From positions 6,324,001-6,388,000 of the forward strand of contig NZ_CP015163.1 of NCBI RefSeq assembly GCF_003312875.1: a DNA stretch of 64,000 bases, written 5' to 3'. Source of the stretch: Amycolatopsis albispora (lineage in GTDB: Bacteria > Actinomycetota > Actinomycetes > Mycobacteriales > Pseudonocardiaceae). Shown in pieces: positions 1 through 8,103 of the stretch. The notes under the pieces were generated by a model. That model was given only the letters and a program-made list of their open reading frames with translations. It ran no database searches and had not been told where the DNA came from. The translations under genes were made by a program, and so were the position numbers. Numbering within the stretch: the first letter of the stretch is position 1; every line of letters starts with the position of its first letter.

Positions 1-155
1 TCGATGCGATGCCGCTGTCCGTAGTCGAACGACAGCAGCGTCAGGCGGGAGTGTCGGGCCGCCAGCCAGTAGGCCAGGACCGTCGAATCCAGTCCGCCGG
101 AGGCGATCACGACGACGTGTTCGGGGTGCCTGTGCTCGGCCTGGGTAGTCGACAT
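1..155 (-). CDS. queC: QueC-type preQ0 synthase, N-terminal part only
   Basis: The minus strand from an ATG at 155 runs off the window edge, leaving about 51 N-terminal residues. Residues 14-25 read [12 protein letters not shown], the SGGxDS ATP-pyrophosphatase loop of the QueC family, and SFDYGQRH follows near residues 42-49, a second block typical of QueC. QueC turns 7-carboxy-7-deazaguanine into preQ0 using ATP and ammonia, for queuosine, deazapurine metabolites or deazaguanine in DNA. The ATG lies 2 bases after the stop of the upstream 162-residue gene (TGAGCATG), so the two are probably cotranslated. The family is firm. Whether this is housekeeping QueC or a paralogue recruited to a defence or DNA-modification locus cannot be told without the sequence to the left. 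Confidence 0.85.
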   Translation of the reverse strand, partial: MSTTQAEHRHPEHVVVIASGGLDSTVLAYWLAARHSRLTLLSFDYGQRHRI

Positions 156-157
156 GC

Positions 158-646
158 TCACCATGCCCGCGACAAGGTGCGCCGGACAGCACCGACGACG
201 ACTCCCCAGGTCGGCAACTCCAGGCCGGCCTCGGGCCACGCCAGCCAGCGCAGCCCACCTTCAGTGCAACCGAAGGCGGGCAACGGGATCGTCGTATCGG
301 ACTCATACCAACCGACCTGTATGGACATCAGGTCGGCGATGGTGGACTCCCGCATGCGCGTACGTGGCTGGGTCAGGAAGATCCAGTCGTCGGGCTTTGT
401 GCCTGGAATGCCGGGCACGACGATGACCGGGGCCGTGAGAATCGCCTGGACGAGTTGATGGTTTACCTGGCCACCGAGCCCGGCCCGCATGACCAGCGCG
501 TCCACGGTGTCACCCAGACGCAGCCGGACTTCGCCGGTCGACGGCTCGATGGTGGTCGGCCAGCTGAGAAACTTGGTGTACTTCGACTGCGAACTTTCGT
601 GAGCCGCTTCACGCTGCTGAACGTCAGCTGCTGTGGCGGTGGACAT
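158..646 (-). CDS. Unrecognised 162-residue protein coupled to queC
   Basis: I do not recognise this protein. The ATG at 646 is chosen because AAGGAG sits 6 bases upstream (AAGGAGCACACCATG); the in-frame extension to 742 is low-complexity Pro/Arg and has no ribosome site. The first 25 residues are polar and Gln/Glu/Ser rich. The rest looks globular and cytosolic, with no signal peptide or membrane span. [10 protein letters not shown] block lies at residues 86-94 and the C-terminal half is rich in Trp and Pro. It ends 2 bases before the queC start, so a shared role in deazaguanine chemistry or in the same locus is likely but unproven. High GC at wobble positions supports real coding. Confidence 0.6.
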   Translation of the reverse strand: MSTATAADVQQREAAHESSQSKYTKFLSWPTTIEPSTGEVRLRLGDTVDALVMRAGLGGQVNHQLVQAILTAPVIVVPGIPGTKPDDWIFLTQPRTRMRESTIADLMSIQVGWYESDTTIPLPAFGCTEGGLRWLAWPEAGLELPTWGVVVGAVRRTLSRAW

Positions 647-786
647 GGTGTGCTCCTTAATGCAAGGGATGGTGCGGCGGAGCCAGAGCGCCTCAACGGG
701 AAAACTCCAGCTCCGCCGTGATCGAGGAGGCGGTGGTGACACCGCGCGAGATCGCGCTGGACGACAGGCGGCGCGAGGCAGTTCAG

Positions 787-805
787 GTCAGGCAACGTCA
801 GGCAA
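787..805. promoter_or_regulatory. Two GTCAGGCAA repeats at 10-bp period
   Basis: GTCAGGCAA occurs at 787-795 and again at 797-805, one helical turn apart, in the 215-bp gap between the minus-strand genes ending at 862 and starting at 646. Same-face 9-mers suggest a regulator site for the 162-residue gene and queC. No cognate regulator can be assigned. Confidence 0.25.
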
Positions 806-861
806 TGCTCGGAACTGCCTGGGAAGTGCCGAGTGAACGCGACGCCTTGATGTCGGCCACC

Positions 862-1113
862 TCATACGGCTTCGCTTTCTCGAATGAAACCCAGGCCGTG
901 TGTGCCAACGGTCTTCAGCGCGTGCACGAGTACCGGCGACGGATGTTGGTGCGGTTCGCGCCAGTGCCTTCCAACGGGCGGCAACTTGGCAAGTCGGTGC
1001 CTGCCAGTAGAAGTCACATCGGAACGGCGGCGCTGCCGGAAGGCGCGGCACAGCAGGCAACTGACCAACACCACGGCGGCGACCGCGGTGATCACCGGGG
1101 CCAGCGGGATCAT
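862..1113 (-). CDS. Small single-span membrane protein, unknown
   Basis: This 83-residue protein begins with a hydrophobic segment (about residues 3-24, MIPLAPVITAVAAVVLVSCL) followed at once by an Arg-rich stretch, the layout of a type-II anchored or signal-anchor protein with a basic cytosolic tail. Its ATG overlaps the stop of the gene before it by 4 bases (ATGA), which argues for translational coupling and for both being real. I do not recognise a family, and no catalytic motif is visible. Confidence 0.5.
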   Translation of the reverse strand: MIPLAPVITAVAAVVLVSCLLCRAFRQRRRSDVTSTGRHRLAKLPPVGRHWREPHQHPSPVLVHALKTVGTHGLGFIRESEAV

Positions 1114-1481
1114 GCAATCTCACCTCGCAGGGCGGGGATCGCAGCGGAACCAGGTATCGGGGTCGTGATTCCGCCGCGACATGGCGGTGAAGCAGGGCGC
1201 CCCACGACGGCTGGGGGATGACCGCCGCTGTACTGCTTCACCGTGCTCGCCGTGCCGGTTCCCTCGGAGGCGCCAAGTCCACCGGGGGCCGGGGTGGCGG
1301 CCACCTCCTTGGCCTTGGTGAAGGCGGAGCGGAACTGCTCGGCCTCGGCAGCGTCGAGCGAGGCGGCCTCACCCGCAGGCGCCACCACTACGACCTCCGA
1401 GCCGCGCACGAGCACCGTCAGGCTCCGAGGGCGGCCGGCGACATCGCGGCACGTCACCGCCCAAGGTCCGCGGTCGTTCAT
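1110..1481 (-). CDS. Unrecognised 123-residue protein
   Basis: First gene of a two-gene minus-strand unit with the small membrane protein (ATGA overlap at 1110-1113). The N-terminal 60 residues look like a small alpha/beta domain: MNDRGPWAVTCRDVAG, then alternating hydrophobic strands around SEVVVVAPAGE, then an amphipathic helix (DAAEAEQFRSAFTKAKEVA). The C-terminal half is Gly/Pro/Ala rich and probably disordered. No family is recognised. The divergent position opposite the XRE regulator at 2119 leaves a shared 637-bp upstream region. Confidence 0.55.
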   Translation of the reverse strand: MNDRGPWAVTCRDVAGRPRSLTVLVRGSEVVVVAPAGEAASLDAAEAEQFRSAFTKAKEVAATPAPGGLGASEGTGTASTVKQYSGGHPPAVVGRPASPPCRGGITTPIPGSAAIPALRGEIA

Positions 1482-2118
1482 CGTGCGTCACCGCCTCGTG
1501 CGGTGGCCCAACTCCGTACCCACACCGGCTGCACGAGGAAACGCGGCACAGCGAGCTTTGTTTGTGGGCATCGCGGAACCGAAAGCTCCGCGAATCGCTG
1601 GGAGAGTTTCATCATCTACTCCGATACTCAGCGAGTCCCGATTTACTTATGTCCCGAACTTCTGCTACTCCCATAGCGTCGAGCGTTTAGTCGTTCGCTC
1701 GGCGAAGCCGGGCGAACGGTGGGCTCTAACAGCAACGGTGCTGGTAGGACCGCTGCGAACCCGCCAATGCAGCTAAACGTCCGCCGCCCGACACGAACCA
1801 GAGCGCGAGCGCGGCGGCGATGGGGCGTGCACGGGGCGGCAGGTGTCGTGACCTGCGGAAATCTCGATCGGGCGTGGTTGTGCCGAACGGGTGAAACCGC
1901 GCAATACTCTGGGTACTGGCCGCAGAAATGCGAGACACCACAGGGCGGCCTGTGATAGTTGGCGCCCCTTTTGGGTGGTCGACCAGTGGTCATCGCGCGG
2001 TGCTCCGCGGGCAATGAAGATCGACTAGGGTGCAATGGCCTCGCTAGGTAAGCCCGGGCTTGACCTGGGCAAACGGCAGCGGGACGATCCTGGGGCTATC
2101 GGTGCGGACGGAGACGGT
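1482..2118. other. Divergent intergenic region, no gene recognised
   Basis: These 637 bases separate the minus-strand gene starting at 1481 from the XRE regulator starting at 2119 and must hold both promoters. Reading frames here are shadows without ribosome sites. I found no convincing gene, RNA or strong palindrome. Confidence 0.5.
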
Positions 2119-3330
2119 ATGGCTGTGCGGCGACAAAGCCTCGCGGAACGTCGCGAAGCCCTGGGATACACACAGGAGACGCTCGCACAAGAGATGGGGG
2201 TCGACCGATCTACGGTTGCCCGCTGGGAGCGCGGCGTCCAATCACCTCAGCCGTGGATGCGGCCTACCCTGGCGAAGGCTCTTCAGCTGACACCTGCCAG
2301 CCTGGCCGCAATGCTGGGTGGAAGCGCCCCGGACCGCGCACTCGCTTCGGCAGTTGCTCCGGGAGACGCGGCGCGGTTGAGCGATCTCGACGGCGCGGAA
2401 GTCGTCGACAGCATCTTCACGACAGCTCAAGATCTGCAAATCGCCGACCGCCGAATCGGTGGGGGCGCACTGTATCCGTCAGTTGCGCACTACCTAACGC
2501 AGCAGATCGGGCCGCAGTTGATGTCACCCTCCCACGGAGTGTCGGTTCCTCGGTTGTTCGCAGCCGCCGCGTCAGTCACCGAGATTGCCGGATGGATGGC
2601 ACATGACAGCGGGAACGACGCAAACGCGCGAAGGTACTTCGATCGCGCTTTCCGGTTGGCAATGGCAGGAGACGACCGGGCTCTGGCAGCGAACAGCTGC
2701 GCCTCGATGGCGCATCTGGCCATCGAGTTGCGGCAGCCCCACGACGCTGTCCGCATCGCCGTCGAAGGGCTCGGGCAAGCCACAGCTGCCTACGGCACCT
2801 CGCGTCTCGTCGCCCGACTGCACACAATGCGCGCCCGTGGTCTCGCCCTCATCGGTGACCGCGCCGGGTGCAGTAAGGCGTTGGAGGACGCCGAGAGCAT
2901 CCTGGACGAAGCGACGGCGGAGCAACCCGCCCAATGGATCGCCGCGTTCGACGAAGCGTCACTCGCAAGCGAAGCCGCGCTGTGCTTCCTGCAACTGGCG
3001 GAACTCGATGAAGCCGAGCGCCGTGCCCGCGAGGTCATCCGACTGCGGTCAGGCGATCGGGTCCGAAGCCGGACCTTTGCCCAGCTCACCCTGGCCAACG
3101 TTCTGGTGCATGCGGGCCGGGTTGACGAGGCAGCGGCGATCGGCCACGAAGCTTGCAGCACGACCGTCTCATTGAGCTCAGCCAGGGTTGTCCACCAGCT
3201 CCGTGCCCTCGGCGGCGTGCTCAGCCTCGCGCCGCGGTCGAGGCAGGTCTCGTCGTTTCTCGCCGCGTTGGCCGGCCTATCCGCCACCTCGGGTGAACAC
3301 AACGGCGCGGTCTCGTCGTGGCCGGTATGA
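2119..3330 (+). CDS. XRE-family regulator with TPR-like C-terminal domain
   Basis: A 403-residue protein. The first 60 residues form a Cro/CI helix-turn-helix (LAERREALGYTQETLAQEMG, then VDRSTVARWERG). From about residue 120 on it is all-helical with repeated Ala/Leu-rich pairs, as in tetratricopeptide repeats. Such XRE-TPR proteins are common actinomycete regulators whose repeat domain senses a small ligand or partner. The ATG at 2119 is preferred because GGAG lies 5 bases upstream; an in-frame start at 2035 would add 28 residues before the DNA-binding domain with no ribosome site. The gene ends in an ATGA overlap with the NUDIX gene, so the two are one operon. Target genes are unknown; autoregulation from the long upstream region is plausible. 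Confidence 0.8.
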   Translation: MAVRRQSLAERREALGYTQETLAQEMGVDRSTVARWERGVQSPQPWMRPTLAKALQLTPASLAAMLGGSAPDRALASAVAPGDAARLSDLDGAEVVDSIFTTAQDLQIADRRIGGGALYPSVAHYLTQQIGPQLMSPSHGVSVPRLFAAAASVTEIAGWMAHDSGNDANARRYFDRAFRLAMAGDDRALAANSCASMAHLAIELRQPHDAVRIAVEGLGQATAAYGTSRLVARLHTMRARGLALIGDRAGCSKALEDAESILDEATAEQPAQWIAAFDEASLASEAALCFLQLAELDEAERRAREVIRLRSGDRVRSRTFAQLTLANVLVHAGRVDEAAAIGHEACSTTVSLSSARVVHQLRALGGVLSLAPRSRQVSSFLAALAGLSATSGEHNGAVSSWPV

Positions 3331-3809
3331 CCGACGACGAGGCACGCTTCGCCTACCTGGCGGAAGGGAACGCCAAGCAGGCACGCAAGCGTGTGGCCGC
3401 CGACCTGCTGATCCGTGACGAAGCCGGACGCATCCTGGTGGTAAATCCGACCTACAAGGAGAATTGGGACCTGCCTGGCGGTATGGCGGAAAGCAATGAA
3501 CCGCCGAGGGCAGCAGGCGAGCGCGAGCTGACCGAGGAACTCGGGCTCACCGTGGTCGCTGGCCGCGTCCTCGTTCTGGACTGGATCGGACCTCACGGGC
3601 CGTGGGACGACCAATTGGTGTTCATCTTCGACGGAGGCACGCTGTCTGCCACGCAGGTGGAGACCATCAGCATCTCCGATCCAGAGATCAGCGACTTCGC
3701 GTTCGTCGAACTTGCCGAGGCGAAGGCCATGCTGCGGCCCGACATGGCGCAACGACTGGCCCGTGCTCACGATGCCCTCGCCACAGGCGCCACAGACTAT
3801 TCCGAGTGA
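3327..3809 (+). CDS. NUDIX hydrolase
   Basis: A 160-residue protein with a perfect NUDIX box at residues 52-74 (G52, E58, R66-E67, E70-E71, G73), the metal-binding loop that cleaves nucleoside diphosphates linked to another group. It starts inside the stop of the XRE-TPR gene (ATGA at 3327-3330), and XRE-TPR plus NUDIX pairs are common in actinomycetes. The substrate cannot be read from the sequence; NTP clean-up, ADP-ribose or a signalling nucleotide are all possible. Length is normal for a single-domain NUDIX enzyme. Confidence 0.9.
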   Translation: MTDDEARFAYLAEGNAKQARKRVAADLLIRDEAGRILVVNPTYKENWDLPGGMAESNEPPRAAGERELTEELGLTVVAGRVLVLDWIGPHGPWDDQLVFIFDGGTLSATQVETISISDPEISDFAFVELAEAKAMLRPDMAQRLARAHDALATGATDYSE

Positions 3810-3875
3810 CACGCCCGGCTCCAGCGCGGGAGAGGCGTTGCCAAGAGGCGGTCGACAGACCGACCGTGGACGACG

Positions 3876-4520
3876 TCAATTCGTCGGTTGGATGAGCAAG
3901 GCGGCGAAGGCACCGATGATCAGGAACGGACCTAGCGGCACGTCACGGCCAGGCTCCGATCGCCGAGCGATACGCAGCACGAGCAGAGCGACGGCAGCGC
4001 TGAACCATCCGAACAGCGTGCCGCCCAGAACCGTCGACCAGCCAGCCCACCCGAGGGCAAGGCCCAGAAGGGCACCGAGCCGGAGGTCTCCTCCGCCGAG
4101 TTGGCCAGGCTGAAGGAAATAGAGCGCTCCGTAGAACGCGAGGAGCGCGAGCATGCCGGCCGCGGAGCGGATGAGCGGGTACGCGTCGCGGTTGAGGACG
4201 GCGGCCAGGCTGAACAGCGCGGCCAGGATGATTCCGCTGGGCCAGATCAGCTTGGTGGGCAGCGTGCGGGAGTTCCAGTCCACCGCGGCGAGCAGAACAC
4301 CGGCAGCGGCAAGCCAGGAGTAGGCGAACAGGTCAGGTTCCGCGCCGATGCGCCAGGCGAGGACCGAGAACAGGGCGGCGGTGACCACTTCCAGCAGGGT
4401 TGGTGGCGCCAGCCGCTCGCCCTTCGCTGGGAGGATCGAGCTCCGTTGGACGGCCATACGCAGGACGCTGGCAAGTGCGAGCCCGACCAGGCCCCAGCCG
4501 GCGATGCTGACCGGCGTCAC
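3876..4520 (-). CDS. Prepilin peptidase, A24 family (TadV/CpaA-like)
   Basis: A 214-residue polytopic membrane protein, Leu/Ala rich with about six spans. The two aspartates of the A24 aspartic peptidases are visible: D81 in AAVDWNSRTLP and D145 in LGGGDLRLGALLG (the GxGD motif). It lacks the N-terminal methylase domain, as in TadV/CpaA. It should cleave the leader peptides of the pilin (11409) and TadE-like proteins (11599, 12087) encoded on the other strand 7-8 kb away. It is transcribed divergently from the pilus operon that starts at 4804, so both share the 283-bp region between them. Confidence 0.88.
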   Translation of the reverse strand: MTPVSIAGWGLVGLALASVLRMAVQRSSILPAKGERLAPPTLLEVVTAALFSVLAWRIGAEPDLFAYSWLAAAGVLLAAVDWNSRTLPTKLIWPSGIILAALFSLAAVLNRDAYPLIRSAAGMLALLAFYGALYFLQPGQLGGGDLRLGALLGLALGWAGWSTVLGGTLFGWFSAAVALLVLRIARRSEPGRDVPLGPFLIIGAFAALLIQPTN

Positions 4521-4700
4521 CGTGGATCTCGTGCCGCTCGCCGGTTCGCACGAGTGACGGAGTTTGCCAACGATCTACCCCCTGTAGCCCCCTGATTACG
4601 GCCTTCCGGTGTAGCGAACCTACTACTCAGCGCCATTTGGACACGCTGTCATTAGCCCATTCGGGTGAATTTTGCCCTGTTTTTGCTGTTCCGACACTTG

Positions 4701-4718
4701 TGTCCCTTCATAGGGACA
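4701..4718. promoter_or_regulatory. Inverted repeat TGTCCC-N6-GGGACA upstream of pilus operon
   Basis: A perfect 6-bp inverted repeat with a 6-bp spacer (TGTCCCTTCATAGGGACA) lies about 85 bp before the first gene of the pilus operon and in the divergent region shared with the prepilin peptidase. Symmetry and position suit an operator for a dimeric regulator. The spacing is too short and U-poor for a good terminator. Confidence 0.4.
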
Positions 4719-4803
4719 TTGCGGTCTCCTAGGGGGCGCCAGGTAGACGTGAGGAGTACCACACTAGATCGAAAGGAATTTTCGCAGATCCGAGGGGGTG
4801 CAC

Positions 4804-5394
4804 GTGGTCGGGGGCAACGTACACGGCCGCAACGGCCGGCGCAGGGTGGGACTGGCAGTAGTTGGACTCGCGGCGCTGACGTTCGCGGCCTGTAGTTCGA
4901 ACTCGTCTTCGACGCCTGGGGGCACGACTGGGGCGGCAACGCCGCCATCGACGACCAGCGCTCCGCCGTCGTCGGCTTCTCCGGCGGACACGGCACGTCA
5001 GCAGGCGACGGCTGCCTACACGGGCATGTGGCGGCAGATGGCCAAGGCCGGTGAAACCGCCGACTGGCAGTCGCCTGAGCTCGCGAAGTACGCGACCGGC
5101 GACGCGCTCGGGGTGATCAACCGCAGCCTGTACACGGACCATCTCAACGGTGTCGTGACGAAGGGCGAGCCGAAGACGAACCCCCAGGTGTCCAAGGTGG
5201 ATCCGCCGGACAACCCGACCACGGTCATGATCTCGGACTGCGGAGATGACAGCGGCTGGCTGAAGTACAAGAACGGCCAGTTGGTCAACGACACACCGGG
5301 CGGGCGACGCTCGATCACCGCGGAAGTCAAGAAGCAGCAGGACGGCACGTGGAGGGTCACCCGCTTCGCAGTAGAGGCGGTGGGCTCGTGTTGA
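4804..5394 (+). CDS. Lipoprotein, first gene of Tad-like operon
   Basis: A 196-residue exported lipoprotein. A basic N-terminus (NGRRR) and hydrophobic core lead to the lipobox LTFAAC, so the mature protein starts at the Cys near residue 30. A Ser/Thr/Pro/Ala linker of about 35 residues follows, then a compact domain resembling small nuclear-transport-factor-2-like folds (inference from strand pattern only). GTG at 4804 is chosen because GAGGGG is 6 bases upstream; GTG 4798 overlaps that site. Its last codons overlap the start of the next gene. Placement at the head of the pilus operon suggests an envelope accessory role. Confidence 0.75.
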   Translation: MVGGNVHGRNGRRRVGLAVVGLAALTFAACSSNSSSTPGGTTGAATPPSTTSAPPSSASPADTARQQATAAYTGMWRQMAKAGETADWQSPELAKYATGDALGVINRSLYTDHLNGVVTKGEPKTNPQVSKVDPPDNPTTVMISDCGDDSGWLKYKNGQLVNDTPGGRRSITAEVKKQQDGTWRVTRFAVEAVGSC

Positions 5395-6431
5395 AACGTT
5401 TAGGAGTCGTTGCCGGCCTGTCTGCGGCCGTGCTCGTGGCGACCGCGGTACCCGCGTTCGCGGACGGCGGCTGGGGATTCACCGACTGCAGCCAGTACCC
5501 CAACCCTGGTTGCGAGCTCGGCGCAGGCAAGAACCCTCGGCCTGGAACCGGAAACCAGGGCAACGGAAACGGCAAGCCCAGCAACCCTGGCCAGACCAAT
5601 CCCGGCACGGGGCAGGCCAACGCCAACGGCGACACGATCATCGGCGGCAACAACAATCTGGCCCAGTGCGGCTATGAACGCAGTGACTATCAGGGCCCGC
5701 CACCGGGAGGCGCGCAGCCGGCGGCCTTCCACGTGCCGCCCAAGTCGGGTGCGGTCACCGCGGTGCCCGCGGTGTACCGGCCGCAGAGCGCGCCGGCCAC
5801 CGCGCAGTTCGCGGTCGCGCAGCCGCGGTTCGCGCAGGCCCAACCGCCGTCCGGCGCTTGGTACGTCTACAAGTGCACCGGGCCCGGCTTCGCGGATGCG
5901 CTGTACCGGCCGCCGGTGTGGATCACGGACGGCCAGCCCGGCCCGGTGCCGTTGCCGTCGCCGGCTGAGCTCGCGGCGCAGGCGCGGAACCAGCTGCGGC
6001 TTCCTACTCCGAAGATCAAGGCGAACCCGGCTGGCGACCAGTTGGTCAGCCTGCCGACGTGGTTGTGGCTGGACCGCAGCAGTTGGGGTGACGTTTCGGC
6101 CACCGCGTCGGTGCCGGGCGTGTCGGTGACTGCGGTCGCGAGGCCGACCTCGGTGACGTGGTCGATGGGTGATGGCGGCTCGGTGACCTGTACCGGCCCT
6201 GGCTCGCCGTTCCCTGCCGGTGGTGATCCGAAGAGCGCCTCGCCGGATTGCGGCTACACCTACAAGACGTCTTCAGCCGGGCAGCGCGCGGACGCGTTCC
6301 CGGTGACCGCCACGGTGAATTGGACCGTGACGTGGTCGGGCGCGGGCCAGGGCGGCACGTTCCCGAACATGACGACCTCGGCCTCGGTGGCGTTCCGCGT
6401 GGCGGAGAGCCAGGGAATCGCGACCGGCTGA
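5388..6431 (+). CDS. Secreted Pro/Gly-rich protein of the Tad-like operon
   Basis: The GTG at 5388 opens VLKRLGVVAGLSAAVLVATA followed by VPAFA|DG, a clear Sec signal peptide, and overlaps the lipoprotein stop. The mature protein is about 320 residues. It has a Gly/Asn/Pro-rich region with two Cys, a Pro-rich middle, and a C-terminal domain of about 130 residues with Trp- and Thr-rich beta strands (SVTWSMGDGGSVTCTG), the look of a PKD/Ig-like domain. This position is regularly filled by such a protein in actinomycete Tad clusters. It may be a surface or pilus-tip component; nothing enzymatic is visible. The longer frame from 5349 lies inside the lipoprotein gene and is not used. Confidence 0.75.
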   Translation: MLKRLGVVAGLSAAVLVATAVPAFADGGWGFTDCSQYPNPGCELGAGKNPRPGTGNQGNGNGKPSNPGQTNPGTGQANANGDTIIGGNNNLAQCGYERSDYQGPPPGGAQPAAFHVPPKSGAVTAVPAVYRPQSAPATAQFAVAQPRFAQAQPPSGAWYVYKCTGPGFADALYRPPVWITDGQPGPVPLPSPAELAAQARNQLRLPTPKIKANPAGDQLVSLPTWLWLDRSSWGDVSATASVPGVSVTAVARPTSVTWSMGDGGSVTCTGPGSPFPAGGDPKSASPDCGYTYKTSSAGQRADAFPVTATVNWTVTWSGAGQGGTFPNMTTSASVAFRVAESQGIATG

Positions 6432-6550
6432 GCGAAGCCTCCCGCCTCATGAGGGCGGGCGTGCACAACGAAACACCCTGTTGCGAACAAGGCACGTCGA
6501 ACACCCGAGTCGACGCGTCGCGATGGCGTCATGCCTGAAGGAGGTCGGTG

Positions 6551-7264
6551 GTGACCACTACCGCAGGTTCGACCAGCACGGACACGACGGCGCAGAAACC
6601 GGCGTCGCCGAACGCGTGGGCCGGTCGTGACGGCAAGACTCCTTCGCGTTTGAGCGGCAGCGGCCGGCGACGCAGCGTGCCCTACCTGTTGCTCGGTGTT
6701 CTGCTGGTCCTGGTGTGCGCGGCCGGCGGTGTGTTCGCCGGAATACAGCTGGGTGACCGGGAAAGTGTGCTCGCACTGGCCCGTCCTGTTGCCGTGGGCC
6801 AAGTTCTGACGGCGCAGGATCTCAAGCAGGTTAGCATGGCCGCGGACTCCGGCATGGACGTGATGCCCGCATCGGCTGCGTCCACAGTGGTGGGTCAGCC
6901 GGTTGCGTTCAGCCTGCCCGCTGGCTCGCTGGTGACCCGTTCGGTGCTCGGCGCACCGCAGATTCCGTTGCAGGGCAAGGCAATCGCTGCGGTGGGGCTG
7001 AAGCCGGGACAGTTCCCGCCCGACCTGTCGCCGGGTACCACCGTCGCGGTGCTCACGACTCCAGGGCAGGGCACAACGACCGGAACGTCGACCGGTTCCG
7101 GGCAGACGTCGTCGTGGACCGCGGTGGTGACGAGCATTGCCACGCGCGAGACCGAGCAGACCACGGTGGTGTCGCTGCAACTGTCCGAATCGGACGCTCG
7201 CGCATTGGCCTCGGCTCCGGCGGGGCAACTCAGTCTGGTCGCGATCGCGGGAGGAGGCCGCTGA
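6551..7264 (+). CDS. SAF-domain protein (CpaB/RcpC-like)
   Basis: A 237-residue membrane protein with a short cytosolic, Thr/Ser-rich N-terminus and one span (PYLLLGVLLVLVCAAGGVFA). The SAF fold follows (ALARPVAVGQVLTAQDLKQV, then VVGQPVAFSLPAGSLVTRSV). SAF proteins of the CpaB/RcpC type sit outside the inner membrane in Tad systems and are thought to help pilus assembly. The GTG at 6551 has AAGGAGG 7 bases upstream; GTG 6548 is also possible. The stop overlaps the next start by one base (TGATG). Confidence 0.8.
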   Translation: MTTTAGSTSTDTTAQKPASPNAWAGRDGKTPSRLSGSGRRRSVPYLLLGVLLVLVCAAGGVFAGIQLGDRESVLALARPVAVGQVLTAQDLKQVSMAADSGMDVMPASAASTVVGQPVAFSLPAGSLVTRSVLGAPQIPLQGKAIAAVGLKPGQFPPDLSPGTTVAVLTTPGQGTTTGTSTGSGQTSSWTAVVTSIATRETEQTTVVSLQLSESDARALASAPAGQLSLVAIAGGGR

Positions 7265-8103
7265 TGCTCATCGCCGTCTGCTCGCTGAAAGGGTCGCCGG
7301 GTGTGACCACCCTGGCGACCGCGCTCGGGGCCCGTTGGCCGGGCCAGGAGAACCCGATCGTGGTCGAGGTCGACCCTGCCGGCGGTGACCTGATGGCCCG
7401 CTTCCGGTTGCCCGACACACCGGGTCTGGTCAGCTTGGCCGCGGCGGCACGAGGCCGCAGCGGTGCCGATCCGAATCTGCTCGTCCAGCACACGCAGCGT
7501 CTCCCCGGTGGCCTGCGGGTGGTGCTCGGCCCGGTCGGTGCCGAACAAGCTCGCGCCGCCCTGACGGTGCTGGCCTCGGGCCCGTCCTCGCCGCTGCGTC
7601 GGGCCACAGACCAGCCGGAGACCACGGTCATCGCCGACTGCGGCCGGGTCGATCCGGACTCACCCGCTTTCCCGATCATCCGCAGCGCGGACGCGATGCT
7701 GCTGGTCGCCCGCCCACATGACGACGAGCTCGCGCACGTCGCGCTCAAGCTGCAGGCCGCCCAACAGTGGTCACGACGCCCGTGCTTCGTCCTGGTCGGC
7801 GACGGCTACCCGACCGCGGAGGTCTCCCAGGCGCTGCGCATCCCGGTGATGGGTCGCGTGCCGCGCGACGACAAGGGCGCCGCGGTGCTCGGTGGCCAGG
7901 GCACCGGCCGACGTGGGCCCGACAAGTCCGCGCTGGGGCGGGCTGCCGCCAGGATCGCGCTCAACCTTTATGCGCACGGGCACCAGCCGACCGGCAACGG
8001 CGCCCGTGCCCCGCACCTGCGGCTGGCAGTTCCGGGTGAGCCGGTCTCGGGTGCGGCGCTGCAACCGCTCGGGCCGCAAACCCGTAACGGGGCGACGCCA
8101 TGA
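7264..8103 (+). CDS. CpaE/TadZ-like P-loop protein
   Basis: A 279-residue MinD/ParA-superfamily protein. Its first 20 residues hold the deviant P-loop (SLKGSPGVTTLATALGARWP, with K9, G13, T15 and T16) and a conserved VEVDPAGGD block follows. The deviant Lys-Gly start is typical of MinD-type ATPases. In Tad systems TadZ/CpaE marks the pole where the secretion machine is built. It starts one base inside the SAF gene stop and ends in an ATGA overlap with tadA. A longer reading frame from 7114 would overlap the SAF gene heavily and is rejected. Confidence 0.82.
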   Translation: MLIAVCSLKGSPGVTTLATALGARWPGQENPIVVEVDPAGGDLMARFRLPDTPGLVSLAAAARGRSGADPNLLVQHTQRLPGGLRVVLGPVGAEQARAALTVLASGPSSPLRRATDQPETTVIADCGRVDPDSPAFPIIRSADAMLLVARPHDDELAHVALKLQAAQQWSRRPCFVLVGDGYPTAEVSQALRIPVMGRVPRDDKGAAVLGGQGTGRRGPDKSALGRAAARIALNLYAHGHQPTGNGARAPHLRLAVPGEPVSGAALQPLGPQTRNGATP

